The notes beneath the pieces are model-generated. The model searched no databases and was not told where the DNA came from. It was given only the letters and a program-made list of their open reading frames with translations. 64,000 nt of DNA from NCBI RefSeq assembly GCF_015667585.1, contig NZ_JADPEG010000008.1, positions 91,534 to 155,533 on the forward strand, in the 5' to 3' direction. The translations under genes and the position numbers were made by a program. Source of the stretch: Clostridium sp. D33t1_170424_F3 (GTDB lineage: Bacteria; Bacillota; Clostridia; Oscillospirales; Acutalibacteraceae). Numbering within the stretch: the first letter of the stretch is position 1; each line of letters opens with the position of its first letter. Positions 26,418 through 34,791 of the stretch are shown one piece after another.

Positions 26418-28790
26418 TTACGCTCTGGGGTTGCTGATCAGATCCGGATAGCTGCCACTGCTGAAATTCCAAACGGAAGTATCAAAACCATTCAGGGCGT
26501 TACCGGATTGCAGATTCGCTTTGCTGGTTCTGGTAAAGCCATTCGCAGAACCAGAAGTATCGGATTCCGCGTAAGAAGAAGATGTGCTGCCTAAGTTATA
26601 GCCGACACTGATCGAACCATCCGCAACAGAATTCACATTTCCATTATGAACAACGTAACAGGATATAATACTTCCTGTGTTTGCCTGATATCCTGTAAAG
26701 CCGCCAACATATTGACGTCCAACGATATAACCCGTAGGTGCGCACCAACTATTCCGAATAACCGCACTGCTGGTATTTGCACCGACCAAACCGCCTATTT
26801 GAATCATATTTTGCTGAACATTGCCTTTATACCCCTTATTAATGGAGCCTTTTGCCCAACACTGATCCACGATGCCGCCGTTGGTATTATAGCCCACAAT
26901 ACCACCTACTGCAGAATATCCTACCAAACTGACGTCCGAGCTGCAGTTGCGGATTACGCCGCTGCTTGCTCCGGTGATTCCACCCGCAAAGGTGCCGGTT
27001 CCCATTGTTGTTGTACCATAAAGCGCGCCTGTTACCAAACCATTCACATGACAATTTTCGATGGTTCCGGTGTTCTGGCCAGCTACGACACCGATAATGC
27101 CAGCCCCTTTAATATTCGCGTCTTTTAAGGTCAAATCTTTAATGGTTCCTCCATTATTGGAAAACAAACCAATACCAAATACGTCGCCTACATTGCTAGG
27201 CAGGCAAGTCATATCAGAAATAACTTTGTTGTTGCCATCAAATACACCGGTAAATTTTATATCAGCGTCACTGTCTGTAAAGCCCAACGGTCTCCAAAGA
27301 GTATTCTTATTAATGGAGAAATCATTTGCTACCACAAAATTATGGCTCATATGATTGGCTACTTGTTTTAACTCGTTCTCATTATGAATGATATGAGGAT
27401 ACGGACAATTATCCGGATTCTCCGGCTCCTGCAACTCCAGTCTGACATAGAACTTCATCTCCGCAAAACGATAATTCGCAACATTCGGCTCTGCAGAGAA
27501 ATCATCCGGATAAGTCACAGTCTGGGTTTGAGGTGTTTCATCAAACACATAGGTATAACCAGCCGGTGCTGTCGGCAGATTGTTCTTTACGACATCATTC
27601 GTATCCGTCAGCGTGTAAGAACCGCCCTCCGCTATACTGATCGTCTCGGTATGTGTTTTTAAAGTCTTGCTCGGGTCCACTTCTCTATCAATGTAGTTGA
27701 TCTTAACCTGCACGTCCACTTCAACCGGCGGGTCCGCTTCCACAATGAACGTTACATCGGAAGCCGTATCTTCGCCCGTCAGCTCAGACTGATAGCTCTG
27801 CTCCGGGTCTGCAAAATGGTAACCCTGCGGCAAACCAGGCGCTGCCAATGTTTCTGTCACCGTATAGGGGAACGCGTTGGATTTTGCAGTGATCGAATAA
27901 TCCTCGCCGATCTTTGTACCGTCCGCCAGGGTATAGTGGATGACGATCTGAACGTCTTTCGCTTCTGGCTTCGTGCTTCCGCCCTCATCCGGGGTTCCGC
28001 CGCCCGCGCCTTCGTCCATCTGATATGCGTTGAACATCAGGTCCGCATGATAGTGCTTGCCCTGGTACTCGTTGCCCACCGTCTCCGGCAGATAGCCCGC
28101 GATGACATAGGTTGCGTCTTTGCCTGCCGGGATCATCGCCGTGGTGTACATGTTTTCGGTTTCCAGCTTGGTGTTGTCTGCCGCCGCTTTGTCCGGATCG
28201 GCAACAGATTCGTCATAGAGCTTATTCAGATTGACGCCGTCAATTCTTTCCCAGACGCCGTCGACATTCTTGTAAACAAAAATCTTCAGGACCTTCTGCA
28301 GGCCGTTGGTGCAGTTGCCATTTTTTGCGCCGTCCCAATCAACGGTGTTGTCATTGTTGGTCAGCTCAATGTTCTCTTCGCCCTCTGCGCATTTTTCACC
28401 CAGATTGACAGAGATGTCCACTTTTGTGGGCAGTGTGCCGCGGTTTTCGATCTGCACCGGCTTGAAATAGACCGGAACCGGCTTATAGTCGCTGTCCTGC
28501 ATCCCGTTGGCCGCAACGTTGTTGTCCAGCTCGTTGCCAAACGCAATCTCCGGCTCCAGTTCCTTATAGAAATTTTGATACTGCATCGGGCGCAGATTCT
28601 CAAACTCCAACGGCTTTTTGGTCGTGTAGTCCGGATCGGGATTAACCTCAATATCCAGAATACCTGCCGTAAAGTTTGCGTCCACTTTTTCCGTGTCGGT
28701 AAACCATGCCATTGTTCCGCCGACCAGAAGGCTGAACACCAGCAGGACGGATACCGCAGACAAAAGGATCCTGCTTTTTTTCGTCTTCAT
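26418..28790 (-). CDS. SipW-type secreted adhesin-like protein with GLUG repeats
   Basis: The 790-residue product starts with a SipW-type signal peptide (VGGTMAWFTDTEKVDANFTA near residue 23). A TasA/camelysin-like domain (about 35-260) follows, then two MucBP-like domains (about 275-345 and 355-450). Residues 455-790 carry GLUG-type repeats (GGIVGYNTNGGIV, GGLVGANTSSAVI, GGFTGYQ), as in some surface adhesins and IgA peptidases. The 3' third of the gene is visibly more A/T-rich than the 5' part, which suggests a separate origin of the GLUG region. No sortase motif is present. It likely forms or decorates surface fibres. Confidence 0.85.
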   Translation of the reverse strand: MKTKKSRILLSAVSVLLVFSLLVGGTMAWFTDTEKVDANFTAGILDIEVNPDPDYTTKKPLEFENLRPMQYQNFYKELEPEIAFGNELDNNVAANGMQDSDYKPVPVYFKPVQIENRGTLPTKVDISVNLGEKCAEGEENIELTNNDNTVDWDGAKNGNCTNGLQKVLKIFVYKNVDGVWERIDGVNLNKLYDESVADPDKAAADNTKLETENMYTTAMIPAGKDATYVIAGYLPETVGNEYQGKHYHADLMFNAYQMDEGAGGGTPDEGGSTKPEAKDVQIVIHYTLADGTKIGEDYSITAKSNAFPYTVTETLAAPGLPQGYHFADPEQSYQSELTGEDTASDVTFIVEADPPVEVDVQVKINYIDREVDPSKTLKTHTETISIAEGGSYTLTDTNDVVKNNLPTAPAGYTYVFDETPQTQTVTYPDDFSAEPNVANYRFAEMKFYVRLELQEPENPDNCPYPHIIHNENELKQVANHMSHNFVVANDFSINKNTLWRPLGFTDSDADIKFTGVFDGNNKVISDMTCLPSNVGDVFGIGLFSNNGGTIKDLTLKDANIKGAGIIGVVAGQNTGTIENCHVNGLVTGALYGTTTMGTGTFAGGITGASSGVIRNCSSDVSLVGYSAVGGIVGYNTNGGIVDQCWAKGSINKGYKGNVQQNMIQIGGLVGANTSSAVIRNSWCAPTGYIVGRQYVGGFTGYQANTGSIISCYVVHNGNVNSVADGSISVGYNLGSTSSSYAESDTSGSANGFTRTSKANLQSGNALNGFDTSVWNFSSGSYPDLISNPRA

Positions 28791-29005
28791 GTTGCTTCCT
28801 CCACATCTTTTTTATTAATATGTATTTTAGCCGCTCCAGCGGCATAGGCGCCATTAAAAATGGGTATACTATTCCCATAATTTACATGTTATTCATATTA
28901 TATCATTCCAATTCTATAATTGAATGCTTATCGGAAAAATATTGGCTATATTCAGGTATTATTTACCACTTATCATGGTAAATTGTCCTACAACTTTTGA
29001 GACAA

Positions 29006-29044
29006 AGAAAAACTCCTCCGGCATATGATCCGGAGGAGTTTTCT
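29006..29044 (-). terminator. Terminator of the rnf operon
   Basis: AAAACTCCTCCGG and its complement form a 12-13 bp stem followed on the minus strand by TTTTTCTTTG, 16 bases after the rnfA stop. It closes the operon, leaving no room for a downstream rnfB. Confidence 0.88.
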
Positions 29045-29059
29045 ATATTTAATATCCTG

Positions 29060-29650
29060 TCAAAACAGTTTACCGCCTGCGAATGCGGCGAATACCATAC
29101 CCAGAATTCCAACATATAAAAGAGTGGCAGGCAGGTTGCGGAATGCACGCGGTACACAGCCCTTTTTGCAGCGCGCCTGCGCTTCAGCGAGCACCAGGGA
29201 CGCAAGATAAAACGCGATTCCCGTTCCCAGCGCGAAGCCAACCGCCTCCCAGCCCGTATAACTGAACCGGCGCTGCACATACGGCATGGCAAGCACGATA
29301 CAGTTGATTGCCGCGGGCGCGAGCACCGGGGCAATCTTCTGGTACAGCTTTGGCAGCAGGAACCGGCATAAAAACGCGGCGGCCAGATAAATCAGGGCGG
29401 CGCAAGCCGCATAGACCGAAGGCCGCAGGAACAAAATCGTGCTGTCCGCTGCCAGGAGGGGGCCGACCGCCCCCGCCAGCAACAGGGTAAACAGCGAGAA
29501 CAATCCTACAAAGAAGCTGTACAGCCCCATCAGGCCGGGCCTGCGCGCGGCGCGCAGTACGCGGCTGAATCCTACGCCGCCGGCAAACAGAACATTTTCC
29601 GCCGCTGCAGCCGCCAGCGCGGCCAGACACAGCTTGGCAAACTCACTCAT
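29060..29650 (-). CDS. rnfA: Rnf electron transport complex subunit RnfA
   Basis: RnfA is a six-helix membrane subunit related to NqrE. It forms with RnfE the inverted pair of helices that holds a [2Fe-2S] centre in the membrane. The 196-residue product has the expected length and hydrophobic pattern, and the ENVLFAGGVGFSR region near residue 19 matches the family position of ENxxLxxxxG. Its start overlaps rnfE by four bases. It is the last gene of the operon; rnfB, which normally follows, is missing. Confidence 0.88.
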   Translation of the reverse strand: MSEFAKLCLAALAAAAAENVLFAGGVGFSRVLRAARRPGLMGLYSFFVGLFSLFTLLLAGAVGPLLAADSTILFLRPSVYAACAALIYLAAAFLCRFLLPKLYQKIAPVLAPAAINCIVLAMPYVQRRFSYTGWEAVGFALGTGIAFYLASLVLAEAQARCKKGCVPRAFRNLPATLLYVGILGMVFAAFAGGKLF

Positions 29651-30309
29651 GCGCGCGGCGCCTCCTTTCCGGATTTCTTCTCACGCCGCAGGTTGACCCC
29701 CTGCACCAGCGCGGCCAGAAAGCCCAACACGATAAATCCGAAGAAGGGCAGCGCCGTTCCCCTGTCGGCGGGGATATAGAGTCCGGTGCTGCTGTTCCAT
29801 ACACTGCCGCGCTGCAGGTATTCGCGCAGGCAGGCCACGGCGCACAGCACCAGCGAGTATCCCAGCGCACAGCCGAGGATGTCTGCCAGCACCGCGCGCA
29901 GCAGGTGCGCGGGAGCATATTCATTGCAGCGAGAGAGCACCATGGAATTGCAGATCATCAGTCCCGCGAAAATCCCCATCGTGTTCAGCGATCCGGGGAA
30001 CATCTGGTTGACCAGCCACGCGGCGGGCAGATAGCATACCGCGCTCACTGCCAAAACCGCGCCGGGACGCAGCCAACCGGGCAGAAATTCCCCAATCAGG
30101 CAGAATATGACGCCCGTCGGCAGGGAGATAAAAAGCATCAGCAGGGAAAGCTGCACCGCCATCCGCAGGTTATATCCCGCCGCGACCACCGGATAGAGGC
30201 CCAGCGCGCCGATCAGCACAGGATTTTTGAGGAACAGCCCGTTAAAAAAGATCGTGCGGGTTTCCCGCAGGGAACCGGAACGTTTTTTTTCTGCAGTTTT
30301 ACGTTTCAA
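29647..30309 (-). CDS. rnfE: Rnf electron transport complex subunit RnfE
   Basis: The 220-residue membrane protein belongs to the RnfE/NqrD family. The FFNGLFLKNPVLIGALGLYP segment (about residues 21-40) matches the family start (xxNPVLVQxLGLCP) but lacks the usual cysteine after LG. Six hydrophobic segments follow. A charged tail (RREKKSGKEAPRA) ends in the cytoplasm. It overlaps rnfD by 11 bases, so rnfG, normally between D and E, is absent. Confidence 0.88.
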   Translation of the reverse strand: MKRKTAEKKRSGSLRETRTIFFNGLFLKNPVLIGALGLYPVVAAGYNLRMAVQLSLLMLFISLPTGVIFCLIGEFLPGWLRPGAVLAVSAVCYLPAAWLVNQMFPGSLNTMGIFAGLMICNSMVLSRCNEYAPAHLLRAVLADILGCALGYSLVLCAVACLREYLQRGSVWNSSTGLYIPADRGTALPFFGFIVLGFLAALVQGVNLRREKKSGKEAPRA

Positions 30310-31261
30310 TGCGTTTCCCTCCCCAGGCGCGCGCCCTCAGGACCGCGCGGTCCAGCAGCGGCGCAATGGCGTTGCACGCCAGCACCGCGAAGCACGCGCC
30401 CTGTTCATAGGTGCTGAAATGGCGGAACGCCATGATGACCGCGCCGCCGAGCGCCCCATACAGGCAGCGCCCCACTGACGTGCGCGGCGCTGTCACCGGG
30501 TCCGTCATCATAAAGACGGCGCAGAAAAGCAGCGAGCCGGACATCAGTTCATATTTGACCGAGGTCAGCGGGCTGCACGCGATGCGCGGCGCGGCGGCGG
30601 CGATCCCCGCCGCGGCCAGCAGGAAGAACAGCGGCGCTTCCCAGTTCGCCGCGCGCCGCAGAATCAGGTACAGTCCGCACGCGCCGATGACCAGCACGGC
30701 AGTCGCGCCGACCGGTCCGGGGAACTTGCCCCAGAGCATCTCAAGCGGAACAATGTCCGGCTTTAAATGATCCTTGAGCACCGCGGCAGGCGAACTGGCG
30801 GGAATCAGCGCGCTGTGGCCCAGCCACTGCGGCAGCCAGCCGACCGGCGCGGCATATGCGAAGATCCGCTGCGGCCAGCAGATCGTGACAAACGCCACGC
30901 CCGCCGCCGCGGGGTTAAACGGGTTGTGGCCCGTGCCACCGAAGGGGCCGCGCGCCACCCAGACCGCAAACAGCGCGGCGATAGAGGGTACCCAGTACGG
31001 CACGCCGACCGGCATCAACAACGCGATTACAAAGCCTGTCACCAGAATGGATGGATCAGAGAGACTGGCAGGCTTCCTGCTGACCAGACAGAATGCCAGC
31101 TCCGCCAGACAGCACAGACCGACGGTCAGGGCCGTGGTCAGCAGCGGACCCCAGCCGAAATAGACGGTGGGCAGGATCAGCAGTGTGCAGAGCGCCAGGA
31201 CCATACTGCCCAGCATAGTCCTGGACGTCCGCTCTTTTTTCAAACAGACCGGTTCTTTCAT
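30299..31261 (-). CDS. rnfD: Rnf electron transport complex subunit RnfD, divergent
   Basis: The 320-residue product is an RnfD/NqrB-family membrane protein with about nine hydrophobic segments and the conserved GGTGHNPFNPAAAG motif (about residue 106). In canonical RnfD a threonine in an (S/T)xATPL motif carries covalent FMN. The matching stretch here reads IPASSPAAVLKD, with serine in that place (codon at 30791-30793). Flavin attachment by ApbE would therefore not be expected. ATG 31261 directly follows the rnfC stop; a GTG nine bases upstream is too close to the GGAGG site. Confidence 0.88.
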   Translation of the reverse strand: MKEPVCLKKERTSRTMLGSMVLALCTLLILPTVYFGWGPLLTTALTVGLCCLAELAFCLVSRKPASLSDPSILVTGFVIALLMPVGVPYWVPSIAALFAVWVARGPFGGTGHNPFNPAAAGVAFVTICWPQRIFAYAAPVGWLPQWLGHSALIPASSPAAVLKDHLKPDIVPLEMLWGKFPGPVGATAVLVIGACGLYLILRRAANWEAPLFFLLAAAGIAAAAPRIACSPLTSVKYELMSGSLLFCAVFMMTDPVTAPRTSVGRCLYGALGGAVIMAFRHFSTYEQGACFAVLACNAIAPLLDRAVLRARAWGGKRIET

Positions 31262-31262
31262 G

Positions 31263-32489
31263 CTACGCACCGCCTCCCTTGTATTCCGCCGCGCGCAGCA
31301 CGGCAGCCGTCAGGTTGATCTCCGAGGGACAGGCCAGTCCGCACGCGCCGCATGCAATACAGTGCTGGACATTCGTCAGCCGGAGCGGGTCCGGCTTTTC
31401 CCGGGACATCTCCTCATAGACGGCCCAGGGGACTATGCTCTTGGGACAGGCACGGGCGCATTGACCGCATCCGATACACGGGAAGCCTCTGGGGACCGGC
31501 GCCTTTTTCAGCGCGATCAGACAGCGGGTGTCTATCGTGACGGGCAGATCCAGATCCGTGACGCGCCGGCCCGTCACGGAGGAGCCGATAAAACAGGTCC
31601 CCGGCGCCTGCTCCGTCCCGCAGAAATCCAGCAGGCTGCGCAGCGGCGTACCGAGCGGCACGCGCAGGTTAAAGGGGTTGAGGACCGCGTCCCCGGTGAC
31701 GGTCACAAGGGTTTCCGTCTGGGGCAGTCCGGTGCGCAGCGTCCGTTCCAGCGCGGCGCAGGCCTGCACGCTGATAAAGCCGGTTTTCTTCCCCTCCCGG
31801 TAGAGCTTTCGTTTGAGCATCGCGCGGGCGGGGTAGCGCGGCTCCGCCGTCACACAGGCGGCGGTTGCATGGGTCCTTTGCAAAAGGCGAACCTCCGCGC
31901 GGGAGCTCGCCGCAATTTGACAGTCCGCCGCACCGCAGGCCTTTGCCGCTGCTTCCAGGCCAAGAAGCACCTGGTCCGGGCAGGCGCGCAGCGTCGCGAT
32001 GGCGGAAGACACGTAGGGGTCGTCGTCGATGGCGTTCGCCAGCAGCAGGTCCACCCCGCGCCGGCGGAACTGCTTCAGCTTTTTATACAGCGGCTGCCCG
32101 TCAAACTCATCGACGATACCCGCCGACGCCGCGGCCGCGACGATCTGCTCCCGGTGCCCGTGCTCCGGCGGCTGCCTTTCCTCTCCGGGGTCGTCCCAGT
32201 CCGGGATCAACACCGCACAAGGCGTCTCACCCAGCAGCGGATGATTGATGATCCGGAGTTCCTCCACTTTTCCCGCGGCGGGCGCAAAAGCGGGCGCGGC
32301 AAACTGCGGCGCGGAAAGCGGCGCGTATTTCGGAACCCAGACGCCCGGGACAACGGTCCGATCCGCCGCGCGGGCACACCCGGGCAGCGGTACCAGCAGC
32401 TTTTGCGGCGCGGGCGGGGATTGGATTCCCTGCCGGAGCGGCGCGTCTCTGTGCGGCTCCAGGCGAACGCCGCGCGGAAACAGGGTCAA
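31263..32489 (-). CDS. rnfC: Rnf electron transport complex subunit RnfC, divergent
   Basis: RnfC is the peripheral subunit that carries FMN and two [4Fe-4S] clusters and exchanges electrons with NAD(H). The 408-residue product keeps both cluster motifs (CIGCGQCARACP and CIACGACGLACP, about residues 335 and 375) and the N-terminal FPRGVRLEPH start. The glycine-rich GxGGxxFP loop that binds FMN/NADH is replaced by VDEFDGQPLYKKL (about residue 124), and NGAECEPY by NAIDDDPY. NADH chemistry therefore looks lost. It overlaps rpe by four bases. Confidence 0.88.
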   Translation of the reverse strand: MTLFPRGVRLEPHRDAPLRQGIQSPPAPQKLLVPLPGCARAADRTVVPGVWVPKYAPLSAPQFAAPAFAPAAGKVEELRIINHPLLGETPCAVLIPDWDDPGEERQPPEHGHREQIVAAAASAGIVDEFDGQPLYKKLKQFRRRGVDLLLANAIDDDPYVSSAIATLRACPDQVLLGLEAAAKACGAADCQIAASSRAEVRLLQRTHATAACVTAEPRYPARAMLKRKLYREGKKTGFISVQACAALERTLRTGLPQTETLVTVTGDAVLNPFNLRVPLGTPLRSLLDFCGTEQAPGTCFIGSSVTGRRVTDLDLPVTIDTRCLIALKKAPVPRGFPCIGCGQCARACPKSIVPWAVYEEMSREKPDPLRLTNVQHCIACGACGLACPSEINLTAAVLRAAEYKGGGA

Positions 32490-33127
32490 AGGATCACCCC
32501 GTTCCCCTCTCGCAGCGCGCGGATCGCTACCGCCGCGTCCGGTGCGCCGAACACACTGGTGCCTGCGACGCAGACGTCCACGCCCGCGGCCTTCGCAATC
32601 GGCGCGGTCTCCAGATTGATGCCGCCGTCCACCTCGACGCAGACGCCGCGGCTTTTGAGCGCGCGAACCTTCTCCATCATTGGTTCCATAAAGGACTGCC
32701 CGCCAAAACCCGGCTCGACGGTCATCACCAGCACCATGTCCACCTGGTCGAGGTAGGGGTAAACTGCTTCCACCGGGGTCTTCGGTTTAATGGCCAGCGC
32801 GGGCTTCGCGCCGCCGTCACGGATTGCGCGAATGGTATCCGGAATGCTGCTGTCGGCCTCCAGGTGGAACGAAATCACATCCGCCCCCGCCTTTAAAAAG
32901 TCCCCGACATAGCGGAGCGGGTCACTGATCATCAGGTGTACGTCAAACGGCAGCTTGGTATAGCTGCGGATCGCCCCGATGACCGGCGCGCCGAACGTCA
33001 GGTTCGGCACAAAATGCGCGTCCATTACATCCAGATGAATCCAGTCCGCCCCGGACCGGTCCATCCGCGCGGTTTCCTCTCCCAATTTCGCAAAGTCCGA
33101 AGACAGCATCGACGGCGCTATCAACAT
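32486..33127 (-). CDS. rpe: Ribulose-phosphate 3-epimerase
   Basis: Rpe interconverts ribulose 5-phosphate and xylulose 5-phosphate in the pentose phosphate pathway. The 213-residue TIM barrel has APSMLSSDF at the start, HLDVMDAHFVPN (about residue 31), VHLMI (about 63) and MTVEPGFGGQSF (about 134) with the metal and catalytic residues. AAGGAGG precedes ATG 33127. It is the first gene of the rpe-rnfCDEA transcript; the link is by overlap, not by obvious function. Confidence 0.97.
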   Translation of the reverse strand: MLIAPSMLSSDFAKLGEETARMDRSGADWIHLDVMDAHFVPNLTFGAPVIGAIRSYTKLPFDVHLMISDPLRYVGDFLKAGADVISFHLEADSSIPDTIRAIRDGGAKPALAIKPKTPVEAVYPYLDQVDMVLVMTVEPGFGGQSFMEPMMEKVRALKSRGVCVEVDGGINLETAPIAKAAGVDVCVAGTSVFGAPDAAVAIRALREGNGVIL

Positions 33128-33178
33128 GGCTGCGGCCTCCTTTTATGTTTCGCCTCGCGGCGGTTTTCTTTCCTGCTT

Positions 33179-33207
33179 ATTGTACCTGAATTCTCTCTTT
33201 TTTTCAA
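33179..33207 (-). promoter_or_regulatory. Promoter of rpe-rnfCDEA
   Basis: On the minus strand TTGAAA (33202-33207) and TACAAT (33179-33184) are 17 bases apart, about 52 bases before the rpe start. A GACCCGCGGTC palindrome (33211-33221) lies directly upstream of the -35. Confidence 0.6.
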
Positions 33208-33243
33208 CCTGACCCGCGGTCAGAACGGGATGGATGTGTAATG

Positions 33244-33453
33244 TCATTCGCGCCTACGGTGGTTATCCCAGTGAACTAAAATATAAAGGAAGCCATTTAT
33301 AACCCATCCTACAGCGTAATTTTTACTAAAGATAACATAAAGTAGCAGGACAGAAAGAACCAGCTCCTGTAGTGCATCCCAGCCGACAATAATATGTAAA
33401 CCCAAAAGAAAAAAGCAAACTAGCCCAAGCTTTACCGGCAATGAAGCGCACAC
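33244..33453 (-). CDS. Small membrane protein
   Basis: A 69-residue product with two or three hydrophobic segments (about residues 8-25, 29-43 and 47-60) and a basic C-terminus. The start is probably GTG 33453, with AGGGA upstream. The family is not recognised; the short N-terminus may mean that it is the remnant of a longer gene, since the mosaic repeat region begins directly upstream. Confidence 0.5.
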   Translation of the reverse strand: MCASLPVKLGLVCFFLLGLHIIVGWDALQELVLSVLLLYVIFSKNYAVGWVINGFLYILVHWDNHRRRE

Positions 33454-33496
33454 CGGTATCCCTGAGCAACTCAGGTATACGGGGGATACCGGGGGT

Positions 33497-33549
33497 GAAG
33501 GGGGGCGCGAGTCGTACCCACCCGGAGCCCAGCTCTCACGCCCCCCTTC
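33497..33549. repeat. Long GC hairpin at the edge of the repeat region
   Basis: GAAGGGGGGCG and CGCCCCCCTTC form an 11-bp stem around a GC-rich loop. It marks the left side of a gene-free stretch of about 1 kb. Confidence 0.55.
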
Positions 33550-33606
33550 GCGTGCCTTTGCCTACTTTTGTGGCAAGACGGACACGCAGTGTCTGACGCG
33601 CCTCCG

Positions 33607-33667
33607 GCGATGGTCGTTTGAAGTATCGAGCGAGGCTTTAGCCTCAAGCGAGCGTCCCCACCGGAGG
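33607..33667 (+). repeat. 61-bp dispersed repeat, copy 1
   Basis: This stretch (beginning GCGATGGTCGTTTGAAGTAT and containing GAGCGAGGCTTTAGCCTCAA) recurs in the same orientation at 41785-41845 with about 90% identity. Its core GAGGCTTTAGCCTC is a palindrome. Confidence 0.8.
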
Positions 33668-33904
33668 TGCCGCCCGGCATGAGGGCAAACCAGCGGTTTT
33701 CTCCCGCTTTGTGCAAAAGCATAATAGGTTGTATGATTGCACGTGCAATTAATTGCTTTAAATATTTGATAAGAAATATAAGTTGCTTACGCAACGATAT
33801 ATAAGACTATGTAATGCAGTAAAATAAAAGTTTTAAAGGAAATGTTGTTTATACAATAAAAAGAACCCCATTGCTTCCGCAATATAAAAATTTGTTTTAC
33901 TTTC

Positions 33905-34222
33905 TTAAAGTAAAAAGTCTTTGCTGTCGCTTTTCAAAGCGACGAATACCCCCGGCGAAAGCCGGGGAACCAAAGAGAAGCCCCAGAGGCAGCTCCCTGC
34001 CTCAAAAACAGCAATATCACTCGTTCCCACTCGCTCTTCTCAGGAAGAGAGTTTCGTTCTCTGCGGAGAACGACCAAGGGCCCTGCCTTTGGAAACCGCC
34101 GCTTTTCAGAAAAGCGGAAAAACACATTTCAACCATTTACCTGTTCGGTAAAAACAATTCCCGCCGTAGGCGCGAAAGACGTTACACGTCCGGGCCGTAC
34201 TGACCGGAGGTCCCGGGAGCTT
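33905..34222 (-). repeat. Mosaic hairpin repeat R1 (inverted copy of R2)
   Basis: This gene-free stretch contains, in order, hairpins GTCGCTTTTCAAAGCGAC, CCCCCGGCGAAAGCCGGGG, GAGGCAGCTCCCTGCCTC, CGTTCTCTGCGGAGAACG, CCGCTTTTCAGAAAAGCGG and GACCGGAGGTC. The same modules occur in the opposite orientation at 41500-41985. No gene is supported within 33454-34478. Confidence 0.8.
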
Positions 34223-34420
34223 GTCCCGGCCGTCCGGTGAACGCCCGGGCCGTTCACCGCACCCCGCTTCGCGCCGGCCGTCCCGGCTGGAAGCCCGGCA
34301 GCGGGGCGAGCCACTACCGGACAATCTATGATGAAGCGGTTTAAATATATTCGCCCCGCACTTTTATTGTATGCGGTTTGCAGGAAAATGGTCTGCATAA
34401 ATCCAACGTTTATAAAATAA

Positions 34421-34463
34421 AAATCGCGGGATAGAAGGCTTTGTCCCTTTTTCCCGCGATTTT
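34421..34463. terminator. Bidirectional terminator
   Basis: AAATCGCGGGA and its complement form a stem with T-rich flanks on both strands, 16 bases after the stop at 34479. Confidence 0.8.
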
Positions 34464-34478
34464 ATCATATAAAAGAAC

Positions 34479-34763
34479 CTATGAATGCTTGTCCTGGTCC
34501 TGTCCTTCCGCAAGCTGCCGCTTCCGGTCTTTATAGTATGCCGCGCACAGCAGGATCAGCGCCGCCGCCGCAATCGCGCGGAACACCCATCCCCATACGC
34601 CGGCAAACAAATCCATCGGCGTCATTGTATTGGCAACCCACCAGCCGCCCATAATTAGAAAAAAACCGCCCGCCGCATACATGATCCGGTTTTCCCGGCC
34701 AAACCGGAAAATCAGGATCAGCCCTACCAGAAACCACATGCCCGCGTAAATATATTCCATCAT
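34479..34763 (-). CDS. Small membrane protein, second gene of a pair
   Basis: The 94-residue product has three hydrophobic segments (about residues 5-20, 27-42 and 55-75) and a basic, glutamine-rich C-terminal tail. I chose ATG 34763 because GAGGG lies eight bases upstream. It starts 28 bases after the gene at 34792 and shares its promoter. The family is not recognised. Confidence 0.65.
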   Translation of the reverse strand: MMEYIYAGMWFLVGLILIFRFGRENRIMYAAGGFFLIMGGWWVANTMTPMDLFAGVWGWVFRAIAAAALILLCAAYYKDRKRQLAEGQDQDKHS

Positions 34764-34791
34764 CGTTTTAACCCTCTCTGAACCCGCTGCG

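Noticed and set aside
33471..33794. 107-codon minus-strand frame in the repeat region
   Set aside because: It consists of repeat modules (the GC hairpin and the 61-bp block), has no ribosome binding site, and looks like translation of non-coding repeat DNA.
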